From contig NC_037590.1 of the NCBI RefSeq assembly GCF_003073045.1, positions 44,432,296 through 44,496,295 on the forward strand: DNA of 64,000 nt, given 5' to 3'. Of the stretch, positions 25,382 through 37,022 are shown one piece after another; the first letter of the stretch is position 1, and the number at the start of each line of letters is the position of its first letter. The position numbers and the translations under genes are program-made. Under the pieces are notes generated by a model that was not told the DNA's origin, made no database searches, and worked only from the letters and a program-made list of their open reading frames with translations. Source of the DNA: Pomacea canaliculata. Lineage: Eukaryota > Mollusca > Gastropoda > Architaenioglossa > Ampullariidae.

Positions 25382-25512
25382 TATGTCACTCACTCACTCA
25401 CTCACTCACTCAGACTTTTTTATTTGTCACTGTCAGATTTGAACACACCACCTTTCAGTCTTCAGACCTTGTCGGTAGCCACCAGGCTATACAGCCGTTA
25501 GCAAACAACGTG
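25382..25512 (-). mobile_element. tRNA-derived SINE with (TGAG)n tail
   Basis: On the minus strand an A-box-like TAGCCTGGTGGCTACCGAC is followed by a B box GTGTTCAAATC at about 25434-25444. The element ends in a (TGAG)n tail, the actc microsatellite at 25387-25412 on the plus strand. It abuts the truncated right end of the Tigger copy, which suggests insertion there. Confidence 0.6.
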
Positions 25513-26334
25513 TCTAAAGTTCGTGAAGAAGTCAAGTTCGCCGTTTACAACAAAGAACAAATTCGCTGAACCGAGACGCACACGCCCCAGAACCGGTGAC
25601 GTCATCGATAACGAGGCTGCTGTTAACGAAGATGACTAGTGCACGACGGACCACGAACACTCTGCTACTAGGTGCCTCCAACTGCCAGGAACACACACGT
25701 CATACTCAATGGAGTGAACAAGATCGGAGTGACAGACGGCAACAACCTACCCGATCCTCTCCCCTTCAGACATCATTGTACGCGTGGTCAGAGTTGCCTG
25801 CCCAGTCAATGGAGGACATCGAAAACGGACAACAGTACCCTACAAAGAACACCAACAAGAAATAAGTGACAAGATGGCCGGTCCTCCACAGTTCATGACA
25901 ATTGCTATCCCATAATGTCGAGGACTTTGTGTGGACGGCAAGACACAAGCAAGACAAGGGAGAGAATAAGTTCCACTGACCCAGTGACTACGCGACACGA
26001 GGTGTCCGTGCTAACGGTCACCATGACACAGCACGGGACTCACCCGTGAAAATATTTCACATCTTCAACTGCGACATCGACGGTTTGCTCGTGAAAACAC
26101 TATCCTGGCTTTGTACAAAGCATTAACGTGTTTGTTATTGTGTCTTACAGACATTGCTTGACGTCAGCAGTACACTGCAATGTTTCTCTGACTTCCAACG
26201 ATACTTCAGTCCTGCTTCTACACTTACATCGCAAGGAAGAGCTGCCGGCCGATATCCTTGTTTTAGTAAAAAAATGTATTTAATAAGTTTTTGCATAGAC
26301 TGCAGTGTACGGTTGACAATTTGATTTTATTGCA
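25513..26334. other. Unassigned non-coding stretch
   Basis: An ORF at 25596-25865 gives a low-information, Ser/Thr/Gln-rich product with no recognised family and no splice support. I see no gene here. Confidence 0.4.
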
Positions 26335-26500
26335 ATTTGACACCGAGTTTAACGAGACAAGTTCTGGACTTAAACCCACAGATGAAACGCAGGGTTCGGA
26401 GACAGACCAGGAGGAGATCGATCCTCGGCCCAGAACCGGATCCGCTGGGGTGGTATGGTTGCGGCACTAGGAGGACAAAGAAGACTAAAAAGATAAGTGG
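26335..26500 (+). mobile_element. LINE (non-LTR retrotransposon) 3' end, C-terminal tail fragment
   Basis: The translation TRQVLDLNPQMKRRVRRQTR then RRSI, followed in another frame by QNRIRWGG, matches the C-terminal tail of the LINE at 51826-52300 (TRQALGWNPQGRR). The same tail is present on the minus strand at 46150-46440. It is decayed and carries only the last part of the reverse-transcriptase ORF. A (GT)n run follows at about 26507-26524. Confidence 0.65.
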
Positions 26501-28390
26501 GTTTGTTTGTGTGTGTGTGTGTGTGCTGCTTCCACCATTTTGTAAGTCTATGATCATGTTGAAAGCACAGTTACATCTGGACTTACAGGCCTACCACAGA
26601 GACGTTAATATTCGAATACCACTTCTACCTACCGCAGCGTTCTCATGGCAACCTACTATTTCTACCTACGCATCTGGTTTTGTAACATCATTTCTCATCT
26701 CCATCTCTTCCCAGAAGCACATTTTCCCGAGTTCCTCGAACATCTCACCGGAACATGGAGATGAAGCTGAGTTTGTAAGGTGGCCAGTGACAAATCACTG
26801 TCATGTGACCCCCAGCTTTCATGCTCGTTGACAACGGTGACCTCGCCACCAGCTCTGTCCATTTTTCACGGTTCCTCAAAGCCCCATGGGGAGTTAATCA
26901 CACAGCGCTGTCCATACTTTCCATGTATCCTCCTCCCTGTATCTTTCCTCTTCTTCTGTCTTCTCTTCTCCGCTTTCCTTATTGTTTGGGCATCGTGGTG
27001 TTGATTCCCTCTCCGATTTAAAACAAATGATATCACAGATGGTTGGCCTCTTCGAAAGTGAGACGTTTGCGATTTGTTTGTGGCCGTCGAACCTTTGCAG
27101 TCAGATGTTCCGAAATGTTTGTAAAGGAGACATATACCCACGGAGCTGGCGCAATCACAAAGACATTTCTCAGCGAGAAAATCGCTCTTGGTGGAGATCA
27201 GTGGCGGGCAAACAGTTGAAATGCGCTCTGGGAGAGACAGGTTGCATCAATTCGGCATTAATGTCCTCCGCCGTCTTAACTACAAAGACAGGCTGGAAGA
27301 TGTGTGTGTATGTGTGTGATGGAGGAAATGTGTATTTTTGATCACCTTTCAGAGACCGCTGGACACAGGATCTGTTTTGTCATGTGAAGTATGTCTTTGC
27401 TGTGAATGTGATTTGTGAACGCTCAGGTTGTTACAGTTCTGGGCGTGTGTCTCTGCATGCGTGCGTGTGTGGTGTGAGTGTGCTCTTCTTTCTCTTTTTC
27501 TTCTCTTGCTTCTGTCGTCAAGGAAGAATTTTTTATAACTGTGGCGTTAGCTTAAAGAAGTGAGAGAGAAGGGTTGTCTGAGGAAGGGTTGTAGTAAAGG
27601 AGGACATTGACTGTATGACACAAACAACGCGATCACCCACGATGCTACCGCGGCTGCAGGGCTGCGGGTCGAAGAGGACAGCTGGATGATGAAGATAATG
27701 TATGGTCGACGTGGGACTGGCTGTCCCAGCAGACTAGGCCAGGACAGTGACAAACTTTTCAGAGATGCGGAGACAAAGAGGGGTCTGAGTTTACCGAGAC
27801 CTCCAACTGACTGGCCTCGCTTGCCCCCGGAGAGACAGGCCACTGTGTGTGTGTGGGTGCGTGCGTGCGTGAGAGAGAGAGAGAGGGTGTGTGTGTTCTA
27901 GCGAGTGAGCGTTCTCTCTCTCTTTCAAGTCTCACTGGAGGGGTGCACGCATGTGTGTGTAAGAAAGAGCAAGATCGCATTAAAAGAAATCCGTGATGAC
28001 GCCCAATAAATAAATAACTAAATCATTATTCACCTTTCGATTTGTAACCGCATAAAATTCTAGAAATGTGGAAAGGGATGGACTGCGGGTCAGCATTCAT
28101 ATGAAGACTGTTTTTCTACTCTCACCATCATGAAAGTGATCACTTGTTAGGATTTTCGAAACAAGTGAGATCACATCAGAGTGTTTGAAAAATATCAGTC
28201 TCATCAAAATAACCGACCTGAGGTCACTTGTAGGCGGCATCTGGATGCACCATCAAACACATGAACAGATGGCTGGCTTTGTGCTTACAAACACTACCTG
28301 ATGGAACATTACATGTGGAAACACAGTGGCTAGTCAAGCAGTGTCTATCATGCCTTTGGCTGAGTTTGTACTGAGCAACGCAAGCACTCG
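26501..28390. other. Gene-free stretch with simple repeats
   Basis: No supported coding sequence. Simple repeats include (GT)n at about 26507-26524, tgtgtgtg and gcgtgcgt runs followed by (GA)n at 27844-27884, and ctctctct at about 27913-27924. Confidence 0.5.
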
Positions 28391-28395
28391 TAACC

Positions 28396-28571
28396 AAGCT
28401 AGCTATGTGCTAGCATAAATGCTAGGCATGGCCAGGGTGAACAGATAAACAAACAAGCTAGCTATGTGCTAGCATAATGCTAGGCACGGCCAGGGTGAAA
28501 CAGACAAACAACAAGCTAGCTATGTTGGTAGCATAATGCTTGGCACGGCCAGGGTGAACAGATAAACATGA
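28396..28571. repeat. Three-copy tandem repeat, 58-59 bp unit
   Basis: Copies begin at 28396, 28455 and 28513. Each contains aagctagctatg, tagcata, atgct-ggca and ggccagggtga. The unit contains palindromic GCTAGC blocks (gctagctatgtgctagc in copies 1 and 2). It is non-coding. Confidence 0.9.
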
Positions 28572-29079
28572 ATAAATGAGCGAAGTAGTTTACTGGCATG
28601 GACTCCTGTAGCCTACTGGCCGAGAAGTGGCTCATCATGTCTAGAGTACGTCCGTGGAAAGCGGAATCAAAAGCTCCCTCCGCCACATTTACATCTGTAA
28701 GCTTTAAATAGCTCCTTATAAATCAGGTAGCACTTTTTATTTTTACTGAAAAGAATGGCAGGATGGAGAGTGGGGGTGGGGTGGGGAAGCAGAATCCTAT
28801 CCACAGGCCACAAACCAGTGACCATAATGCAGTAACTTCCAGAACACGAAGCTCTACCCTTATTTAAGGGTGACTAATACATTTACTTTTTGCATTATCC
28901 TAACATAAAAAATTCCATTTAAAATGACAGAAAAACTGGATAAAAAATAAAAATAGTTAAATGAACAATGTCAGTGACCACTAACTCAGATGAAGTGATG
29001 ATCCAGACATTTTAGAGTTGGCTAATATCGATGAGGTCTTGGCTTGCATACATTAGAATGCTAAAATTTTGATTGCCCG

Positions 29080-29570
29080 AGGGTAGTCACGTGACCGTGG
29101 TGACAGGCCTGGGGCGACCTACCCGGTCGTTAAAATATGCGGCGTTCAATCGGAGCGCAGTTGAGAACCGTGAAGAAATGGGTGATTTTACCAGTCGGAA
29201 CACCACGTGAACCTATCAGACGCGCGCGCAGCAATCAGCTGCCACCTTGGCCCAGTGGGCCGCGGGCGGACCGCAAGTCAAACAAGTGTGCGCGCGAGGA
29301 CCGCGCCAGTGCACGTGCGACGCCGTGCGACACGGTGCGCTAATGAGGCGGTCAGCCTCGTGCCGCGAGGGGGCGCCCGTGCACCACCTGGACGTCGGGC
29401 TGTTGTGCGGACGTCAAAAGTTGCAGCAGCTCGTCGAACGCGCCGACCTCGGGTCCGAGTCCCCCGATGTCCACTCCGTTTGTGCACCCACCCAGCCTCA
29501 AACATCCTCAATAGCCTCCCTGGCAAAAGAGAAGTGGTGCGCGGAAAAATGACACGCCGGAGTGGCATGA
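29080..29570. promoter_or_regulatory. CpG-rich island, candidate promoter or first-exon region
   Basis: This GC-rich, CpG-dense block sits in otherwise AT-rich DNA. It carries a perfect palindromic E-box GTCACGTGAC at 29086-29095 and a second CACGTG at about 29204-29209. Several overlapping ORFs on both strands are expected by chance in such composition, and none resembles a known protein. It may mark the start of a gene or non-coding RNA whose body I could not identify. Confidence 0.45.
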
Positions 29571-30433
29571 AAGTGATGCGCCTTCACACACCAGTTGGCA
29601 ATCATTGACTAGGTTACCGCAGCTTATTCTTCCATTGTTGGAGGAAACCAGCGAGCAGTTTGCCTCGCCCCCCGCTTCATATATGTCAGACTGAGGTACG
29701 AGCGGACCCACATTGTGTGCCGCGCGTGCGAGAGAGAAAAGAAAATAAAAGAGAAAAGGATAATCTTTAAGGAGTGAATAAAACTTACATTGAGAAACCC
29801 TCAAGAAAAGAAAACGTATAGTTCAGAATAAACGCAAAAATAAAACGGTATCTTAGAGAATGTCGATGCCAGATATCAGATATCAGATATAATTTATAGC
29901 AAATTGTATTGAAACAGATATTTCAATGGTGTGAAGAGACACGCTGGGTCATTAGTGTCAAAGTGTCAAATGATACAGTAAATTATTTAAACACCTACAT
30001 ACAGCAAGGTACACGACAGTAAAACCCAGACATTATTGTGACTGTCTGTGGTACAGTTTGTTTTAATATACATTATTTTTCATAAAATAAGTAAACTATA
30101 AGCTAAACTACATCGTCACTGTCATGTTGTCATTTTAAAATTTGGATGACATGTAGATGTTAAATTGCTACATATTTTTAAAAAGTTGATTTGTCAGAGC
30201 TTTCTCTAGCATCAATGCTGTTAAATAAATAGATAGTTGATGTGTTTGCAAAAAATATGTCGGACTTCTCTATTATATTTTATGTGAGATATGTTTGCCA
30301 AATTCCACAGCTGGTCCCATGCACAAAAAAACAAATATCCAAATTTCCGAACCACAGTCCGAACACTCCACTGCCACAACACATCTTATGTTTCCTTCCG
30401 ACCATTCAATTCCCCTCCCCCCTAAAAAAAAAA

Positions 30434-30530
30434 TCTCCAGTTGAAAATGACACCAAGTCTCCACTTGAATATAACACAAAGTTTCCACTTCTAGGTAACA
30501 CAAATATGTCCACTTGAAAGTAACACAAAG
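30434..30530. repeat. Four-copy 24-bp tandem repeat
   Basis: Units start at 30434, 30458, 30482 and 30506. The consensus is approximately tctccacttgaa-ataacac plus aaag. Translating it gives repeated SPLEYNTK-like units, but no surrounding gene supports coding. Confidence 0.8.
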
Positions 30531-30776
30531 TTTTACTGACACACCGCATGCTCTTCCTGAAGTTATTTCTAATTCGCTCTGGTTGGTGAGCCCGAGGCGG
30601 ATACGATGAATAAGCGAAGATCAACAACAAAAGTGAGAAAAAAAAAAAACCCCACAAAACCTGGAGAAAAAAAAGTCTTTAGCTAAATGGCAAGTTCAAA
30701 ACTTAACTAACATTCTTCAAACATTAAACACACGCTCACCGAACAATCAACAAAATACACACTCACCTCAACAGAT

Positions 30777-30916
30777 ACAAATCTCGTCAGGATGTGCCCA
30801 GTCCAGTCAAGGCTACTTCCAATTCTGTTCAGGACTTGTTAAAAACACAAATCTGGTCAGGATGTGCACAGTCCAGTCAGGACTAAACACCAAGTCGGTT
30901 CAAGACTTGTTGCAAA
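30777..30916. repeat. Two-copy 70-bp tandem duplication
   Basis: Copies start at 30777 and 30847. Both hold acaaatct-gtcaggatgtg, cagtccagtca and gttca-gacttgtt. They are imperfect, so the duplication is not recent. Confidence 0.75.
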
Positions 30917-32065
30917 CAAAACCGTCCGGACACCACTGATGACACCGAGGAGACTGTTACTTTCTCCCGCCCCCGTCAAGGAAAAACTCACACAACAACA
31001 TCCCAAACACTCAAACACTCTTTCCTTTGTTCTTCGAACAAAACAACCTATCACACCAGTTGATTTAAAAAAAAAAAAAAAAAAACAAACAAAAAACAAA
31101 GCCCGGCCGGCCATCCCTGTGTGGCGCGCACTCAGACAGTAATTGCTGTCTTTCAACCTCCCCCTTCCAGTTACTTTTTCCTGTTCCTTCCTAGCTCAAA
31201 AAAAAAATTAAAAAATATAGCGCAGCAGGTTGTGACATACTTCAATCTCATTTATTATTACTTTCTTTGTTTAAACGTCTGGTCAAACAGATTTCTCAAA
31301 TCATGAAGTGGAGTCATATCTGGGTCCTGTCGGTAGAGGTGTTGCTACTAACCATGAAAGACTTTGCAAATTACATTATCTTGTATTATTTTAATTTTAA
31401 CATAATGATTATTTAAAATTGGAACTTTTGTAGTTAAAAAATTTTTTGTGCATCAACACTCTTGGCCAAACACAACAACAACAAAAAAAGGAAAAAAAAA
31501 GAAAACAATGTCTAAACTTTTGACATAAGGCACGAGAGTGATTAGTGTTCATGGAGTGGTGAATACTAAATTAAGGATGAATGAAAACGGTCCAGCTGAT
31601 ATTCAGTCTGCATCAAACCTTTAAATGTCATGTCAACATCATCTTGTGTGATATGTCTGTGGACTGCCACTTGTTTGGCAGTAACAAGTTGGTTATTTTA
31701 ACTAATAAGCTTTTGTCCGTCAATGGAAAGCAGCCAGAGACATTGGTGTGGAAGAATGTGCCATGTCGCATTATGTAAAAAAATACTGTCATGTTTGAAA
31801 TGAGTGTAATGGCGAAGCCTGCAAGGAAAATACTTTGGTACACGGGAAATGGACCAAAAGCAGCTTTACATGTACGATCATCGAAACACAAATCATTTCC
31901 CGGTCAGTAGGTCGCGCACGATTCTCGATTGGGTGTGGGAGCCCCTCACAGGTGCAAACGTACCCTCTTTGGTTTGAGATCATGAAGCATTCTTGTAGTG
32001 ACGATCATATAATAAATCGTGCTCGAAAGGCAAGTTAATGGATGAGTTTCTCAACCTAATACTTA

Positions 32066-32506
32066 TCAAGTTCCTGCCTGTCTCTCTTCAATTTCTATCC
32101 AAGATTCTCTCTCAAACTTCCAAATTCGTTCCTGGGATGCGTGCTCTAGTTTCTGCCATTCGGTGTCAATTACTACTTGACGTCCGAAATACTTTCGTTC
32201 CACCAGCATTTTGTCTCGAAGAAGGTTTTTTTCTTCAATTTCTATCAGATCTTCTAATTCGTTCTTTTTACTTCTTTCCTTTAACTCTAATTTTCTTCTT
32301 TCTAGTGCTAATCTTTGGCCTCCTACCTCTAGCCTTTCGTTTCTAACGCTGCGTCTACCGCTACCTTTTGCTTGTACAGCTACATCAATCTTCCGCATTT
32401 CTAACTCGTGTTTCTGCTTTGCTAACTCGTGTTTCTGCTTTGCTAACTCGTGTTCTGCTTTGCTAACTCTTGTTTTGTCTGTCAAACACCTTAAGTCCAT
32501 CCACAA
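32066..32506 (-). CDS. Unidentified charged coiled-coil ORF
   Basis: A 146-residue minus-strand ORF is rich in Glu, Lys, Leu and Arg with heptad spacing. It includes a tandem 21-base unit encoding HELAKQK near its start, then ERRKLELKERSKKNELEDLI. A possible upstream exon on the same strand (about 32544-32605) encodes EIERAQRDEVIQNLKRE and ends at a GTAAGG donor. The family is not recognised. It could be part of a host gene or the N-terminal region of a retroelement Gag-like ORF, which in invertebrates is often of this composition. No zinc knuckle or LTR was seen. Confidence 0.35.
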   Translation of the reverse strand: MWMDLRCLTDKTRVSKAEHELAKQKHELAKQKHELEMRKIDVAVQAKGSGRRSVRNERLEVGGQRLALERRKLELKERSKKNELEDLIEIEEKNLLRDKMLVERKYFGRQVVIDTEWQKLEHASQERIWKFERESWIEIEERQAGT

Positions 32507-32606
32507 TAAAGAAACGAGGTATCACCACTATATCCCCTCCTTACCTCTCGCTTTAAATTTTGTATGACCTCGTCACGCTGAGCCCGCTCTATTTCATAGT
32601 TACCAT

Positions 32607-34860
32607 GGCTCTACTATCCACAAAGAAAAAATGTTAACACACTTTGAAAAATATTAGCACAAATACAAATGCTAAAGCACAAATTAATCAGTAAAAAAAA
32701 TTCCACAGTTCGTTTCAGATTGCAGGCTCGCCAGTTGTCAGTTTCAAAGGCAGTTGTTTGGGGTTTTGGTGCTCTTTCGGGGCAGTTGTTATGATGAAAT
32801 TAGCATCGCGTGAATTAAAATTAGGCTCTGGGGAGAAGAACAATAAGACTCTTAGACAGCAAATATCAGGCAATTGTGCAAGAAAATCGGATAAACAAAA
32901 AGTATTACTTTGTATTTAATCTCTATGTCTGCATATATTCATACGACTGAATTAATAAAAAAAAATTACTTGCTGAGTAAAACAATTGGATCACACGATC
33001 GTTACAAGTAATATAAACAAATCGCAGCTAAATTCATCTTCAGATTAATTGCCTACAATGTACATTATTTGAGGTGTGGTGGACACCCCAGCACGAAGCT
33101 CTAGTTAAAGCAGTTTTACTCATTTGCAAATCGATAAAACTCCTCTCTTTCTGCCGAAACACCACCACAGGTGCATAAGCCACAGACTTATTAAAAAAAA
33201 CAAAACAAACTAAATACCAAAATAAATAGAATGGTCAAAGAACGAACTTGTCCATTACCAGTCCGATAAATATATTCTAACTGAACAAAATAGTCATTAG
33301 TTGTTAGATTGAGAACTGTATTCAGACTAAACGACCACTTTAGTTAAAAGATTGAAGTTTCCTCACTAGAAGCACAGAGTAAAGAAGTAGTGGGACGAAC
33401 AGTGTCGTTGTGGGTTAGTGAGAGAGAAACAACACCCAAATGCAAGTAGATGTACAAAGGCCGAGGTGACAAGCGCGGCTCTTTCAGGCTTAATCCTAGT
33501 CATAATATCTGTCTTCCTTGGATGTAATTTCTTTTTTTAAAGGGAGTTGCACATTTTGATTAATTTCAAACCTAAAATGTTATTCCTCTGTGGCATAAAA
33601 CCGTCGTTGGCCTCGTCGAGCATTTTATGAAATTCAAAACTGTTTCAACAAAATGTCGTTCCACTGTCATTTATTTATAATTTTACAATCTTCAAACTCT
33701 CTGCGTGTGACTGTAATTGTAAGAATTGAGTAAGCTGTGTCTCACCTACAGTTTTCAGGAAGAACATTAACATTGTTGCAGTGACCATTTAAAATAGTCA
33801 TCCTGTTTTTTACATTATGTAACAAATATTTTGATCACACACATATTACTCTCATGAAAACCGTAAATAATATAATAATTGTTGGCAATAATTATCTCTT
33901 CTATGCGGCACGAAGAGCAAACAATGTGAGCGAAGTGAATTGTAGTCTGATTGATATGTAAAACCTTTCCGTGAAAGGTGTTAGGACTCGAGGTACTGTT
34001 GTATTGCTAACCTCTCTGAATATGACAAGCCTCCATTGACTTGTGTCCTAAACCCTTCGACGTTTTTGAATCATCAATCATCTCTTTCTGGTCATCTACA
34101 TTATTTTTACAATTATATTTATGTCCAGTACTGTCAGAATTCTTCGCTTATATCGTGACGTTGACAACAACATCCATCATCAATTACTTTTTCCCGTAAC
34201 ATGTAACAAGGACGGTACTTGTTGTTTATTTCAACAGATTTTTTTTTAAAAGTTTTAGCTTAAAAAGTTCAGTTTTGTTATTCGTCTTTATGAGACGATA
34301 AATACCTTTATTGCAAACTAAATCTACTTACAGGGTGTAATACTTTCAGTATATTTACTTGCTAAGCTCGCGGGCCCGAGCAACGGGTGAGTGCAAGACC
34401 AAGGTGAGGGTAGGCACCCAGCAACATTTAGAGCAGGCTGTCTGACAGTTCCTATATTTCCGGATGGGTTGACGTCACCGTTTCGCGCAGGAGTCACGCG
34501 ACGGGGGAGTCTGCTGGGGGTAGGCGTGGACAGGTCAAGGGGGAAATGATTCACGACCAGCGTGGGACAACTTTTGGTCGTGCCTAGAATGATGAGTGTC
34601 GTTCCGACCCAGACTCCTGCCTGTTCTGGCATTAATGCAAAGTAACCTTGTTGTCTAGCAACGAACACGCACGCACTGCAGATCCTAGGCAGGATGAAGT
34701 TTCATCGCTACTTTCCTTGTTGTGCAGATGTAAGTCCAGTCATGTAATTTTCATGGTTATGATCAATATATTTATTTTGACGAGTGTGTGCTTGTCTGCT
34801 ACTCGTCAACCTAGTGATGCGTTTTATTTTTAAAGCAAGAGTTGTTTGATAGTTGGTTGG
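32607..34860. other. Gene-free AT-rich stretch
   Basis: No supported coding sequence on either strand. A more GC-rich patch at about 34365-34690 carries an antisense ORF (34324-34668) that matches nothing I know. Confidence 0.45.
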
Positions 34861-34864
34861 TGGT

Positions 34865-34990
34865 GGTGTGTTTGGGGAAAGGGGAGGATACACACAGAGG
34901 GAAGAAAACTTCACTGTCTCAGACAGGTCGGGATCGAACATGGTTTCTGCAGTGGTAATTAGGTGCTTACTCTACACCGACCGATGTAAG
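34865..34990 (-). mobile_element. tRNA-derived SINE fragment
   Basis: On the minus strand a B box TGTTCGATCCC (about 34929-34939) follows an A-box-like GTAGAGTAAGCACC about 35 bases upstream. The polypyrimidine-rich 3' part follows. This is consistent with a tRNA-type SINE. No second copy of this exact family was found in the window. Confidence 0.45.
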
Positions 34991-36637
34991 TATATTCAGT
35001 GTCTGAGCGTTAGTCCTGATAAACGCGTGTGCTCCAGGATGACTACAAATGAGACGCCTGCACCCTAACATTACCTTTAATACTCCACGGCAATCCCCAT
35101 CCTCCACAGTGATTCTCCATACGACTGGTGCGAGGCAGGGCAAAGATTACAAACAGACTTGCTTTGGCTTCATTGCACTTGGATTTTGAGCTCAGAGGTT
35201 TTGTAACTTGTGTCTAGAAAGTTGTTGCTTCTCTCCTTCGACTGTCATCAGGACTGCGAGTGCTTCTTTTTGTCTTCGTGTCTGTCCAAGAGTCGTCAGG
35301 ACATTATTTTGTCTCTCTTCTTGTGCTATAGTCAGTCGTTGTTGCCCAGTACAAGTTCCATGTTGTAGCCAAAGCTGGCTAGTTTGACGAGAGGTATCGG
35401 CTTCTTAGTTTTTTTACTAAGTTTGTTTTATTAAAAAAATTCTGCCAAGTTTAAACGGACTGCTTTCATCGTAAGCAGTGGCGCGTAGGTAACATGTTCG
35501 CCGCTTTTGTCGGGTTGGGAAGGGGTGGGGGGGGTCTGGGCAAACTCCCTGCTGACAGTGAACGGCGTTCGCACTCGTCACATTTACGTAAAAAATAGAG
35601 CATGGGGGGGGGCGGTACTGCATGACGCACTCACTATACACATGGTGTAGCATCACAACCACGCTGCTTTTGTTAAAAGGCAAAGCAGCATTAAATAAGA
35701 AAAAAAAACCAAATTAAAGAATGACTCCCCGGCTAACGCAGTTCACAAGAAATGTAATAAACGTTATAATCATATAAATCATATTAAAAGGTTGGCAAGT
35801 CAGTGTACATAAAAATCTGTGTCTTTCGGTGCTTTTTCTCTTATGAACTCCTATTGCATCTTCGTCCCAGATTTAGCAGATCAACCCTCTCTTTAATATA
35901 CATGTCATAATGATGACAGTTATTCAATGTGTCGTTTGTTGTCTATGGAACTTTTCAGGTTATGTTTTTTGTTCGTTTTTATAGGCAGAAAAATCGTTCT
36001 GCAGTTGCGTGGTAACTGGGATAGTAAGATACAGTTTCAAAAGCTTTATCGATCTCGCTTACATCTTTGCTCACTACCTTCCGGCTCAAGAGCAATCCCC
36101 CGTCCTCCCATGTTACTACTGTAGCTCTTCCAGTACCTCTATTGCAAAATACACTACCAAACATAATACATAAAAAAGAAAACCACCAAACCCCCGTACA
36201 GCAACGATCACATTCCCAGCTCTGCAACATGATACACCACGCGCGCACACCTATTGCACACATTGCCGCATGCATAGGCCACGCAGTCACACCGGTACCA
36301 GCCGTGGGTGACAGCGAGTGGGTTGGGGGATGTTTAGTTGGTCAACGAACAACCGCCAAAAAAGGCGTGCATTATTGGGGAGGGGGGAGGGAGACGTCAC
36401 TCGATGTACCGAGTAACTGTCCCGGCTTGCTTTCTTCACTCAGCTTCAACACAGCCTGCAATTAGCATGGCAAACAAGACAACGGACTGTCCCCATCTGA
36501 ATCGTCAGAGGTGTTAGCGGCCCTCCACTTGCCTCAGGGCCGCTTTTGTGACGTGATGACCGTCTCCTCTCTACGTTCCTACCTTTCTTCAGTTCTTTGT
36601 CTCTTTGTGAGAATTACGTTCTCAAAATTGGGGGGGG
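34991..36637. other. Gene-free stretch before the assembly gap
   Basis: ORFs such as 36067-36465 have no recognisable motif or splice context. I see no gene. Confidence 0.45.
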
Positions 36638-36722
36638 GGGGCAAAAGGTATTCACTGCCCCCCTGTATTTTCCTTGGGGGGGGGGCTGGCCCCGCTGCCC
36701 CCTGGTTCCTACGCCACTGCGG
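36638..36722 (-). repeat. Dispersed G/C-run repeat (cagtggcgtaggaacc type)
   Basis: On the minus strand GCAGTGGCGTAGGAACCAG then GGGGGCAGCGGGG and a C-run. This layout is common in marine invertebrate genomes as the end of a small transposon. Only this copy was identified here, so the family is assigned from memory. Confidence 0.35.
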
Positions 36723-36922
36723 ACTACTATACGTTTGCGGTGGTGAATCATGACGTGTTTTAGCTTCGTGGTGTGATTCAACCAGGTTCAGGCCAGAGGA
36801 TAACGACTCAATACACTCTGGCCACCTTTCCCATTAAACACCAAATTCTGAACTGCGGAGCAATTACCTAATTGCTAATCAATAATAAGTTTCACTCCAA
36901 ATTAGTACGTGAATCCGTGTTT

Positions 36923-37022
36923 NNNNNNNNNNNNNNNNNNNNNNNNNNNNNNNNNNNNNNNNNNNNNNNNNNNNNNNNNNNNNNNNNNNNNNNNNNNNNN
37001 NNNNNNNNNNNNNNNNNNNNNN
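36923..37022. other. Assembly gap (100 N)
   Basis: Exactly 100 N bases, the usual placeholder for a scaffold join of unknown length. Adjacency of the DHX9-like sequence on the right to the repeats on the left is not proven. Confidence 0.98.

Larger units (their letters stand above)
29571..32065. other. Gene-free AT-rich stretch
   Basis: No supported coding sequence. It contains the tandem repeats listed at 30434 and 30777, a tripled agatatc at 29872-29889 and an A-rich run at about 31067-31085. Confidence 0.5.

Noticed and set aside
25596-25869. Two overlapping plus-strand ORFs
   Set aside because: No recognisable motif, no splice context, and composition like translated non-coding DNA.
29137-29608. 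Overlapping ORFs on both strands in the CpG-rich block
   Set aside because: High GC content removes stop codons by chance. The products are Arg/Ala-rich with no domain, and frames on both strands are equally open.
34324-34668. 114-codon minus-strand ORF
   Set aside because: No domain, no family resemblance and no splice or codon-use support. It lies in a GC-rich patch.
36067-36465. 132-codon plus-strand ORF beside the gap
   Set aside because: Low-information His/Pro/Thr-rich product with no homology recognised.
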